Positions 35,696 to 46,642 of a stretch of 64,000 nt of DNA are shown one piece after another. Position 1 is the first letter of the stretch. The number at the start of each line of letters is the position of its first letter. Location: the NCBI GenBank assembly GCA_016987375.1, contig PJRA01000216.1, positions 1,117,195-1,181,194 of the forward strand, written 5' to 3'. The notes below the pieces were generated by a model. It did no database searches. It worked only from the letters and a program-made list of their open reading frames with translations, and had not been told where the DNA came from. A program made the translations under genes and the position numbers. This stretch comes from Brachionus koreanus (Eukaryota; Rotifera; Eurotatoria; Ploima; Brachionidae).

Positions 35696-38600
35696 ATGGC
35701 CACCCCAACTATGGACTCAATCAAAAAGAAAATGCAAGCCATGAAGCTCGAGAAGGAGAACGCCATCGACCGAGCTGACCAAATGGAACAAAAAACCAGA
35801 GATTTGGAAGACAAACTCAAATTGGTACGAAGCAAATAAATGAAAAAATTCTCAAATAAAAGAAAAATTCAATTTTTGTCTCTTTAGGCTGAGGAGGAAA
35901 ACAATGGTTTGTTGAAAAGAATTTCTCAATTGGACAACGATTTGGACAAAGCTCAAGAAACTTTGTCCGAAGTTAACAACAAACTTGAAACAGCCAACAA
36001 AGCATCTGCTGACGTAAGTATTAGCATCAAATGCGGCGGCGCTTTACTATGGATTCGATTCAAAGCCATAATAAATTAAGAAAAGATAAATAATAATAAA
36101 TTTTGTTTATTCAAGAAGAAAAGAAAATATGAAATTAGAATCTGACTAGATCATAGAGAGATTAGATTTTTTAGAATACAGACATGATTTACAACTGAGA
36201 ATAGAAAAAAAAATTAATTCATTTAACGATAGATAAAAAAGATATGATTATTATCTATATATATATATATATTATTTATGTAAGTTGATACTATTTCCTC
36301 TTATTTCGACGAATTCACACAGTTTCTTTTGATTATGTGATATCTGAGATTCTTAGATAAATAAAGTTAGCATATAAGTAGCATTTGAAAAAGTCTGCAA
36401 CTAATCTATTGCGGTTGCTGCTTCCTAAAACTAATTTGAGCTATTTTTTCATTTTTGTTCCTTGTTCAACTCTTCATGATTTAAAATTGTAATTCATAAT
36501 TTATTAATTTTGGTAATCTTGTGTTTTTAGGCTTTTTTTTTTATTTCTCTAGCTTTATGTTTCTAATTTTGTCACTCAACGCAAATTTGACTCAAAGTCA
36601 CGTCAGGCTCAAATCTTATTAAAAAAAAATACATATATAAAATGCTGATTTAAAAAAATTTAGACTTAAATATGCTTGGTTAAGTGTTAAGTAAATAATC
36701 TGATAAAATGGCATCGAATAACAACGAATATAACCAAATTGACGAGCTTTTACAAACCGGTCAGATTTCAAACGCCGTCGAATTCTATAATTACTTTAAG
36801 AATAAGTCTAGTGCGCCAAGTGCGCAGGCAGAACAGCCTGCAGCGATACCCACATCATCGTCATCTTCTTCTATATCATCATACACTGGAAAGCGTACCA
36901 AGAAATCCAAATCAAACACACTAAGTGATTATGCATCTTTGTTAAATGTTCCTGTACAAAGCTATCAGAAGCCCAAGTTCAAAAAAACCTTCTCCTCAAA
37001 TAGCTTGGCAGCGTACACCAATCCGACCCTTTCGCCAGCAGTGTCCACGTCCAATTTGTCTGGCAATCAGTTCACGGCATACATGCCTAGACATTCTACC
37101 ATCTATGACGAGTACATGATGGATCGACAAAGTGCTGAAAGTGGTCAGGAATATCCCAGTGAGTCAATTTCTTCTATGTTTTTGATGTCGGCCAACAGCT
37201 ACTATCACAAGTACAAGCAGAAGCAGTCCATTAAGCTAGCAGAGAGTCATGACGATAAAGAAATGGAGAAGCGCAAGGAAGAGGCCATAAATCGCATCAT
37301 TCGAAATGAAAGAATTAAAGAAATTCGCATGAAAATGTACGAATATGAGTTGCTCAAGGAATATCAAAATTTGGATGTTAATCAGGCACGCAGTGTTCAG
37401 TCAAAGTCATTTGAGGATTTTAGTTCGGTTAATGAGAATTTAAGTGAAGATGGCTACGATGAACAAAAATCAAAATCAAAAAAAAATAGCTATTTTAACC
37501 GAACTTATGGCACTAGGACTATTTTTGATGAATACAAGTCGAACATGGAAGAGGATGATGATTTGGATGTAGACGACGATGATGATAATGATGACGATGA
37601 CTATGAAAGCGGCATCGAAGACGATGATTCATTTAGCCATAAAAAGCATAAAATTAATTTTTATAGTAGTAATAGTGGATTTGGTTTTCCACCAAATCAG
37701 TCTAGATTTCAGCTTAAAGTTTCAATTATAAGTGCTGAAGTTAAGAATATAATTAATGTACTCAAACAGGTCAGATTTTTTTAGTGTCCAAAAATTTTAT
37801 TCTATTGTCTAGAGCCGATTCAAAATGAACTCATTTTAGAAATTTTAAGACAGGTGCTTAGACTCTAATGATTTATTTGCAATTTGCACGCAAATGCTCA
37901 CGCTTTCAATTTAAACTAGAATAAAAAATAATTGTAAAAAAAAAAAAGAAAAAAAAAAGACGACAAGACAAGAAATATAGAACTTGATTTATCGCGCCCT
38001 TAGTTCTGATATTATAATAATTTATAAGCTAAACAAAGCTTGGACTAAATTAAAATTTAAGATACAACTTGTCTATTATTACTATTTCCCCCTCTTGCAT
38101 TTATTTTATTATTTCTATTATTATTATAATTAAATTCAAAATCAAATTTCAAATTAAAAAAGAGGTTCATCATGCAAGTCTCATTTTTATTATTTCTCCT
38201 AAAAAGAAAAATAAAAAAAAAAATAATAATAATTTTTTATCTGTTAGTCGAAGTTTTCTTGTGATTTTTAGGACCATTTTACTAATTCTATTTTTCTATC
38301 TCATTCTCTTAGAGTTTTAATTTAGCGGCTTTTTGTCAAATATTTGATTAAATTCCAATCGATAGCTTTCCAGTTTTTCTAAATATTTTAAATTATGTCC
38401 TCAATGAATCGTTTGGGAGTTGCTAGGCCGTCGAATGGCGAATCGTCAGGCATAAACGGTCTTTCGTCGCAAGGCTCGACAATACTAGACACTCTTAAGA
38501 AAAAAATGAGCCAGCTTAAGGAAGAGCTTGAGGTGTCCAAGGACGAGCTAGAGAAAAATAAGCGCGTTTTAGATGAGGAAAAAAAGCGCCGAGAATGTGT

Positions 38601-41062
38601 AAGTTTTGAATCGGAAACCAGGTTTTGCCGCGCCAATCTCATTAGGCTTTTTGCTCTGCACTAGCGGGTTTTTTTCTAACAATTTTTCCTTTTTTCAGGC
38701 TGAATTGGAAGTGTCTGCTTTGCAAAGACGTGTTCAATTGATAGAAGAAGATTTGGAAAAGACCGATGAGCGTCTTAACCAAGCCACTACCAAGCTAAAC
38801 GAGGCTTCTCAAGCTGCTGACGAAAGCGAAAGGTACACAAGAAAAAGCTTAATTATTTTTTTGTTTTTTCTCCAAATTATTAAACTCACTTAATTGTGAA
38901 AATTGTTCTAAAAACAAAATAATTTAATATTAGAGTTCGTAAGCTAATGGAGACTAAACTTAACCATGATAGCGATAAGGTAGAGCTTTTAGAAAGACAA
39001 TTAAAAGAGGCTAAGGAACTAGCCGCCGAGTCTGACCGAAAATACGAAGAAGTATTTGAATTTTCTAATAGGATAAAACACCAATTTTAGGATTATTTTG
39101 AGTGTGTCTGTCTGTGTATGAGTGAAATAATAAAATATTTTTAATTTTAATAACTAATCAGACAACGTAAATCGTTGGAGGCTAGAAGCATGGTTGATGA
39201 TGAGCGTATTGCTACATTGGAGAAACAATTAGCCGAGGCTCAAATTATTGCCGAAGATGCTGACAGAAGATATGATGAGGTGAATATGAAGAAAAAAAAA
39301 AATAAATAAAAATTTTATTTTATTTTTATCAAACAATAAGGTCGCTCGTCGTTTGGCCATCATGGAAGTTGATTTGGAAAGAGCCGAAGATAGAGCTGAG
39401 GCTGCCGAAGCGTAAGTATTCGTGTGCCAACTCTCTCTTTCTCTTGAGCAAATAATGACAATAAACAAGGGATGTAAATATTTGAGTGCTTGTGTTGATT
39501 TGTTTTGTTTTTTATTTTATTATTATTATTTTATATTTTTGATTCAAAATTGAAATTGGTGTTTTATTAATTTTATTTGAATGCATGACTAATTTTGCTA
39601 ACAGGTTTCAAGAAAACTGGTTGTCCTAGAGTCGAATGTTGAACGATCCGAAGATCGTGCTGGTCATTCCCAATAGTGAGTGCTTTACCAAGTCAAAATG
39701 AACTAATCTTGCATGGTGTTTTTTTTTAGTAAAATAGAAAAATTAGAAGAAGAACTACGCTTGCTAAATAATGTCCTAAAAACATATGAACACAACGAAC
39801 AAAAGGTAATTAATCATTGATGTCATTATATGTTCGGGATAGAATTTCTATTTGTCCATATTTCAAATAATAACTTGTTTCTTCTAGTAAAATCCTCGAA
39901 CTAGAAGAGGAATTGAAGGTCGTCGGTAACAACATGAAATCTCTTGAAGTTTCTGAACAAGAGGTAGATAGTTTGATTTTTAAGGAGTGTTTAAGCATGG
40001 GATTTTATAAAATATAGGAAAAAATGAAATATGCATGACGACTTTTGGTTTTGGTTTGGATAATAATTCACAATTTTACTTTTTTTTTTTTTTCAAGGCC
40101 ATTCAAAGAGAAGAAAGCTACGAAGAACAAATCAGAGACTTGTCTTCCCGTCTAAAAGATGTAAGCCCATTAGCTAAAAACATTATAATTTTTTTTAGGC
40201 ATCAATCAATGGCAGTTGTTTATTAGATTATTTAAAAAATAAAAAAAGAAAGAGAAAAAACTACTGTCATTTGATTAAAATCAGCTCTTGAAGACTTTTA
40301 TTTTATACTTATATTATATGATATCTTAGGCCGAACAAAGAGCTGATTTGGGTGAGCGCACCATGGCCAAATTACAAAAAGAGGTCGACAGATTGGAAGG
40401 TAATTTACTCAAAAACAATTTAGCTATCTGTTTAGTTTTTGAGTTTTATTGCATGTTCCTTATTTTTGTTTTGGCAAATAAACCAAGTTTTAAGAGCTAT
40501 TTAGACTGTTAGTTTTAATTTTAAATTAAGGCTGAAAACCGAGCTGACCATTCAGCACGGCGAGTAGTCAAACTTGAAAAAGATGTTGAAAAACTTGAAG
40601 GTACTTGAAAGCTCAAATAGCTCTAAAAGCTCTAAATCTAAATTATTTAATATATTATTATTTAATAGCTATTTTATTTATTTATAATCAAGTTATTATT
40701 TAAATTACTAACACTAAATGCTTGTTGTTTGTTTGAGTGTTTAATTTTTTTGCATGATTTGTAGATGAACTAGCCGAAGAACGGTCTAAGACTAGAAGCT
40801 TGCAAAGCGAAATGGAAAAATGTATCGCTGACTTGCAGTCAATGTAGCTTGATACCCCTTTATCGAACAATTTAATTTTTTTTTGTCTAAAATTGTGTAT
40901 TTGTATTTGATCTAGTTTATTATTAAATATTTTCACTAACTGATTGCAATATGATCTAATTATTTAATTTCTTAAATAGACGAATTATTGGCCGAAAAGG
41001 AAAAATACAAAAACATCAGCGAAGAATTGGATCAAACCCTCAACGAATTACAAGGTTATTAA
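35696..41062 (+). CDS. TPM: Tropomyosin, multi-promoter gene with five duplicated exon pairs
   Basis: Tropomyosin is the coiled-coil dimer along actin filaments. Long start: exon 1a 35696-35824 ([20 protein letters not shown]) and 2a 35888-36013. Short start: exon 1b 38395-38598. Common exon 3: 38699-38832. Alternative pairs of equal length: 4a 38934-39051 / 4b 39162-39279 (118 nt); 5a 39341-39411 / 5b 39605-39675 (71 nt); 6a 39730-39805 / 6b 39888-39963 (76 nt); common exon 7 40098-40160 (63 nt); 8a 40330-40399 / 8b 40531-40600 (70 nt). Last exons, each with its own stop: 9a 40765-40847 (ends DLQSM) and 9b 40980-41062 (ends [11 protein letters not shown]). Exon lengths equal the conserved animal tropomyosin exons. 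The long isoform is 289 aa, the short 272 aa. A possible third start is listed separately. Confidence 0.95.
36014..36707 (+). other. Tropomyosin intron, upstream of the head exon
   Basis: AT-rich, with a (TA)n run at about 36254-36273. If the open frame at 36708 is a separate first exon, its promoter must be here. No TATA box is obvious. Confidence 0.4.
36708..37769 (+). CDS. Possible atypical tropomyosin head exon (or nested gene)
   Basis: A 354-codon open frame lies inside the tropomyosin intron between exons 2a and 1b, on the same strand. It starts [20 protein letters not shown] and is rich in Ser, Asn and Tyr, with a charged helical stretch ([20 protein letters not shown]) and a run of Asp/Glu near the C-terminus. 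It ends at a good donor, CAG/GTCAGA at 37769/37770, in phase 0, exactly the phase needed to join tropomyosin exon 3; unspliced, it stops four codons later. Drosophila Tm1 has an atypical isoform (Tm1-I/C) with a long non-coiled-coil head from its own first exon, so this layout has precedent. A nested intronless gene of 358 aa is the alternative. I recognise no domain. Confidence 0.6.
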
Positions 41063-42242
41063 ACCAAATGCCCATCTACATCTACAAATTAGAAACTACC
41101 AAATATTTCACGCTTATTTATTTTATCATCAACTTCTTCTATTCAAAATATTGTTTGAAAAATTAAATTATTTTTTTTTTGAATCAGTAATAATGAAGTT
41201 CTTCTCTTTTATTTTTTGTATTATCAAAACACTTAGAATTAGTCATTTTTATTTTTATTTGGAAACAAATACACGTAGTTAATTAAAATAAATTTTCTGA
41301 ATAATACCGCAAAAGCCAGCAAGAATTTTGTATTTCTCAATTGGTTTCGATCGTAAAATTTTGCTGATACCAATTTTGCCAAGAAATATAATTTTGTGTT
41401 TTAATTAATTATAATAATTTAATTTTTAAAAAAAAATATTCTAATAAATATAATAATAAAAAAAAGAAAAATGTTTTAATTTTCGCAACATCGAAAGTTG
41501 TATCCTCAAATATCTAAGAGAGTTTTTTCTTTTTTTCTTTATTTTCATTTTTCAATTATTGGCTTTGAGTTTAGAAAATATTTTTTATAATAAAAATAAA
41601 AATGACAATAACATTTTTTAATTTCAATCTTTACCGACTTATAAAATTTTGAAACAAATTGATTTTTATTAAGACACTTGGATGAGTCAGCCTAGAAGAT
41701 CGAAGACTAAGAGGACAATTAATTAAAATCTTTTAAATATTAAACAAATATGACGAAATTAACTTAATAGAAAGGACAAACTTTTCAAAGAGTTTCAGCA
41801 TGAATGTAAAAAGAGAGTAGTAGGTTACAACTTTTAAGAGAAATTGATAAACGAGAAACTGGAATGAGTAACCACAGTAATAAATTTCAAATTAGCTTTT
41901 TGTATACAACCAAAACAGCTAAGAAAGACTGTCATGAATTCAGTGAAGTTGATTGCCGATTTTTCTACACTCCATTTAGCATTGCAACTTCAATTTTTTA
42001 AAAAAACATTTTGAAAACAAAAAAAAATACTATTTAATTATATTTCTCAGGCCAATTTCCAAAAAAAATATCTTTTAAAGCATTTTCTCTATTTTTACAA
42101 TTAAAAAAAACAATAACAAAATTAATAATTCACTCTCAAAAGAAATCAAAACAAAAATTTTTTATTTTAAAGACGAATAGAATTATTAAAAAAAGACAGT
42201 CAAATTGTTACGATATATTTTAATAATTTAATGGATAATTGT
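41063..42242. other. Tropomyosin 3' UTR and intergenic DNA
   Basis: A/T-rich 3' flank with no recognised coding region before the cysteine-rich peptide gene on the opposite strand. Confidence 0.5.
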
Positions 42243-42615
42243 TTAAAGATAAGGTTTATCATTTGGTGATTCCGGATAAATACAAAGACATTCATTCGGA
42301 AATATTGGAAAAATGCACAACGATCTTGTTATAATGCTCATACTTAAATATAAATTAATAAAAGAAATAGAAATTAGTTAATTTAATATAAAATTACCAT
42401 TGCATTTTTCCACAGCATATGGGCCCATAAGAATTACAAATCGAAATTTGTTCTAAACATCGACCAGAATTATATGGTATCTATTCGAAACTTGATTAAA
42501 AATTTTATTAAAATGTTTAAAAAAAAATTACATTTAATGTGTTTGAAGTTTTGAAAAAAATTATTAAAAAATAAGATAAAATTAATAAATTTTCAACACT
42601 TTTAATTGTCTGCAT
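42243..42615 (-). CDS. Small secreted cysteine-rich peptide, knottin-like (88 aa)
   Basis: This gene is too fragmented to show as a long ORF. Exon 1, 42615-42532: 28 codons from ATG forming a signal peptide (MQTIKSVENLLILSYFLIIF then FKTS). Exon 2, 42480-42398: contains GRCLEQISICNSYGPICCGK. Exon 3, 42342-42243: ends in NECLC and a Pro/Asp-rich tail, stop TAA. Donors (GTAATT twice) and acceptors (CGAATAG, ATTTAAG) fit, and phases 0 and 2 agree exactly. The mature part has eight cysteines spaced C-x6-C-x6-CC-x4-C-x8-C-x8-C-x-C, the layout of inhibitor-cystine-knot peptides. A TATATAAA box lies 63-70 bp upstream. Such folds occur in neuropeptides, agouti-like hormones, antimicrobial peptides and toxins; nothing here decides which, so function is unknown. 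Confidence 0.72.
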
Positions 42616-42677
42616 TATCGAAAATCTAGAATAAGAAATAATAGTGTTTATAAAATTTGAAAATATCAGGCTATAAA

Positions 42678-42685
42678 TTTATATA
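42678..42685 (-). promoter_or_regulatory. TATA box of the cysteine-rich peptide gene
   Basis: TATATAAA on the minus strand, 63-70 bp before the ATG at 42615, in line with the other TATA-led genes of the window. Confidence 0.5.
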
Positions 42686-42699
42686 TTCAGTATTGTTTT

Positions 42700-43494
42700 G
42701 TAATTCTATAATGTAATCAAAATAGATAAAAATCAATCGATTTATTAAAAATAATATTTTTAAAAACATTAATCCTACCAAATTTTTTAAAAAGGATTGA
42801 ATCACTTTAAAAAGTAGACATCTGTTTTTAGATTCTCTTTCAAAAATTTTGTTTTTTTTTGAATAATAAATAAAAATTAATTATTGTCAAAAATATATTT
42901 GGGTTATCATTTTTGTCAATTTATGAAAACAAACTGTTAAAATGAATGTGTTATTTAATAGTTCTAAAATAAAAAAATTTTTTGTTTGTATTTTGAGTAA
43001 AACAAAAAAATTTAATCTTGAAAAACAAATTTTATCAAAACAGCTCAATTTTTAATACAAAAATTGATATGTTTTTTTAACGATTTTTTCAAAAATTTAA
43101 AAATTTTTAAGAAAATTACATTAAATCCTAGAAAGCTCATAATAAAATAAATCAGTTTATAAGATTCATCTAATAATTTTTTAGAACAAATCATCGATAT
43201 TAAAAAATATTTTTTTTCTACATTTTTTTTAATATGTTTTGATTAAAAAGCCTCTTCGCGAAACTAAGACTAAAATTAATCATCTAATAATAATTGAGAG
43301 TTATTTAACCTTTTAAGAAAAATGATTCCCAACACAAAGATATAATTATAAGGTAATAATTTGATTGCTAAATATAAAAGCTCTTATTCTCTTAATTTAA
43401 TCTAAATTTTATTTAGAAACCAAAAAATATTTATAATACAACAAAAACATTTTTATTTTATTTTCAGTATTTTTCATAAAAATTTGAAATATTT
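42700..43494. other. Intergenic A/T DNA
   Basis: Low-complexity A/T between the peptide gene and the RBM8A stop codon. Nothing else seen. Confidence 0.5.
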
Positions 43495-44135
43495 CTAATG
43501 ATGATTGTGTTTGTGCGAGCCCTTTCTTTCTTTTAAAGGTCCCTTAACGAAAGCCCAACTAACAGCTATTTGTTGACCATTTATTTCTTTTCCATTCATT
43601 GCATTAAGCGCATTTTTAGCTTCGTTAAATGATTCATACTCAATTAACGCGTATCCCTAAAAAAATATTATAATTTTTTATTGAAACTAGACTGGTGATA
43701 ATACCTTTAAATATCCAGTTCTGCGATCGATATTTAGATGAATATTTTTTATCATTCCAAAATCTCCAAATGGTGTTGCAATATCATCTTCAGTGGATTC
43801 CTCCTGAATTCCAGTTACAAATAAAATCCATCCTTCAATAGATCTTTTTGGTCCTGTTTCATCGCTTTCTTCTTCCATTGCTTCATATTCAGCTGTTCTA
43901 TCCTCTATCGTTTCCTGATTTTCTAAAAATAAAAAGTTAAAAAAAGGAAAAAATTATTTTAAATTAATCTATGATACCATTTACTTGATTGAAGCCTCGA
44001 CCTCGTCTTCGGGTTGCCTTTTCTTTTATTTTTTGAACGTCTTGTAAAAAAATTAATTAGTTTATGAGTTTATTTTTAAAAAAAGTCAGTACGATCTTCA
44101 GCAAATTCATCTCCTTCAACATGTATGTCCATCAT
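43495..44135 (-). CDS. RBM8A: Exon junction complex protein RBM8A (Y14)
   Basis: Y14 pairs with MAGOH in the exon junction complex deposited on spliced mRNA. Exons 44135-44093, 44040-43978, 43922-43705, 43656-43495; phases agree, 161 aa against 174 in human. Blocks: [82 protein letters not shown]. The RRM spans the last three of these. The C-terminus ends [12 protein letters not shown], a short His/Lys tail in place of the Arg/Ser-rich tail of vertebrates. For intron 2 the donor ATG/GTATCA is required by frame rather than the nearer CAA/GTAAAT. Confidence 0.93.
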
Positions 44136-45880
44136 TTTTGAAGCAAATTTTAGATGATATTGAACAATCTTTAATTTAAGATGATAAATATTTTAATTTT
44201 CAAAAATTCTTGTATATTAAAAAAATCATGACTATACCGTCGTGGATTAATTCTTATTCTTAGTTTTAAATTTATACCTACACATAATTAAAATTTTTCT
44301 TTAAAAAATAGATGCAAATTTTTTGTCTGAAATTCGTTTCCTTATTTTTATTAGAGACTATTTTTTAAGTCTGCTTTTTCTATACAAAAGCAAGTTCGCT
44401 TCTTGAAATGGTTTAAAATTTTCTTTAGAAAAATCATATAACGATAAAATTTTTTATACCACAAATTTTACATAAATCCCAAAATAAGTCAAAAAATAAT
44501 TTACTTGCACAATTCATATATTTATTTCAATTTTATAACAAATATTTTACATATCAATTTCTTTTTCTGTTATAAATTATAGATTCTGGTGATTCCGTCG
44601 ATCATGCATATAGCTTTAAAAGTAATACTGGACTCGTGTTTAATAATTTTTGCATGCGATGTTTATGTGCTATATTTACACATAACTAATATAGACAACA
44701 TCATCAAATTTTTTTTTTTTTTTGATTGGGACACTTATGGCATTAAGCGCACTTTTTGGTAAACTATTTTCTTCTTCAACTTCTGAGACTAAATTTTATA
44801 AACTGATATTGTAAGCTTTGATGTGTTAACTTTGCAGTTCTTTTCTTACTTTTTGTTCAAATTTGTAAACCTATACAGACATTACTGTATAGGGTTTAGG
44901 GTGTATAGGTTTTTTACTTAAACACGGACTCATATTTATCTCTTAAAAAAAGCTCTGCCAATTATCAACATTTTACCAGTTTTCAGCTAAAATCAAAGTT
45001 TAAATAATACAATTTATATTATTTTCAACAAAACAAATTCAGTCTTCATTTAAGCATAAAATAAACTTTAAAAAACCTAATTGTCAGATTTTAAAGACAT
45101 GTTGCCATATAATCTTTACAATGTCATAAAACCTTGTCGTTAATTCTGAAAAGCAAGATATAATGAAATTTTTTAAAAAAGATCAATTACGTTATTTATT
45201 TTTAAACTTGCAATTATTAATTTATTAATTAGATTTAGCTTTGCTATTTATAAAAATTATGGATTATTAATATTTAGGACGTGAGAAATAATAAGAACAT
45301 CTTTTTTATTAAAAAATATTAATTATTTTGCTATGATTGTAATTCAATTAAAAACATATATTTTAATAAAAAATACTCATTATCTCAAAATACTTTTTAG
45401 ATTTTTCAATCATTATCTCAAAATAGCTTTTGAATAATTTTTTATAGAAATTGATGAAACTTTCTTGGACCAGAATTGCGCTCATTATTTTTTTCTTTTT
45501 TGCTTAAATATTAATATTCTATTATTTTTTTAAAAGTTCAAACTGAAACAATTTATATATTTTCTATTTTAAACTATTAATTTTCAAATAAAAAAATAAA
45601 TATCGAATTTAGTGTTTCTTTGGTTTTTCAATATTTTTTACTAATACTTGTTTATTCTAAGTTAAAAGTTTGATAAAAGCGAAAAGATTAAAAAATAGCA
45701 AAAATTTCTGCTGAAACAAAAAAAATATTTAATTTAAAAAATTTATCAGAAAAAAAGATTAGATATTATTTTTTTTGTTGCAGATACAATTCAGACTTTT
45801 TAAATTAGAATTAATAGTAGAATCTGCAATATTGATATTTCTAAATACACTTAGGCTTTAAAGCGTTTAGCCTTAAAAAA
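44136..45880. other. Intergenic A/T DNA upstream of RBM8A
   Basis: Contains the RBM8A promoter at its left end. Only low-complexity sequence otherwise. A short plus-strand open stretch from about 44604 (hydrophobic N-terminus) has no supporting structure and is not called. Confidence 0.45.
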
Positions 45881-45884
45881 GTAA

Positions 45885-46395
45885 GTAAGTTTATGCTTCT
45901 CGCCATTTCAAAGAATTTATTGTCAATGGCTGTTTTGAAACCATTTATTGTTTGCGAATTAATATCATTTATTGATAAACTGTTTCACGATATTACAAAG
46001 CGATTTGTTAGTGAGCTTGTGGGATTTATTTCTCGGACAAGTCTTTTATCATGTGGTCTTCGTAGATATTGTGCACTAACACAGTGAAATTGACACCATC
46101 AGTTATCGATATGTTTTCAAAACCATTTACAATTTTATTTACTTGAATCAAGTCACCGCTTAAGCGACGATTTTCAAGATTTATGCATTTCAATCTGTCA
46201 TCATAAGTCTTAGTTTCAATAGAATCAATCAGCTTTGTCGCTCTTTTTACTTTTGTAAGAATTTAAATATTTGTTTTTATATATGGATTCCAATTTCATT
46301 CTGAATACTACAGATGAGGTCTCACAAGAGAAACCTTTCGGTCAGATAACAGTGAGAAAATGTATTTTGGGTAGAAACTTTTAGTGATCCTTAAT
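45885..46395 (-). mobile_element. Decayed LINE, C-terminal ORF2 region
   Basis: Read on the minus strand from about 46345, fragments follow the standard LINE order: SLVRPHL, NWNPYIKTNI, KVKRATKLIDSIETKTYDDR, LKCINLENRRLSGDLIQVNK (the RRLRGDLIxxYKI block), IVNGFE, then TNRFVIS and QTINGFKTAIDNKFFEMA near 45900. Stops and frameshifts are present, so it is a fossil. It resembles the element at 5991-6935 in motif order and may be from the same CR1/Jockey-like group. Confidence 0.8.
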
Positions 46396-46642
46396 AAAAG
46401 AGCCACTGATAGCTTGCTCGAATTTGAATTTTTTATAATTGAAAAATCATATTTTTTCATTGTTTGAGAAGAAATTTTTTTTATAGAAACAAAAAAATTT
46501 GGAGTTTTTTAATTTTAAGTAAATTTAATAAATAAAATTTATATTTAAATATATATTGATATAAACTTAATGGATGATATAATTAAAAATGAGTCATTAT
46601 GATTTTAAAAAAAAATGGAATTTTTTATCAAAAATATTTGAA

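Noticed and set aside
44604..44760. Plus-strand hydrophobic open stretch starting MHIALKVIL
   Set aside because: No donor, no continuing exon and a poly-Phe run from a T tract.
44884..44915. Telomere-like GGGTTTAGGGTGTA
   Set aside because: Only about two partial units with no array; chance or old debris.
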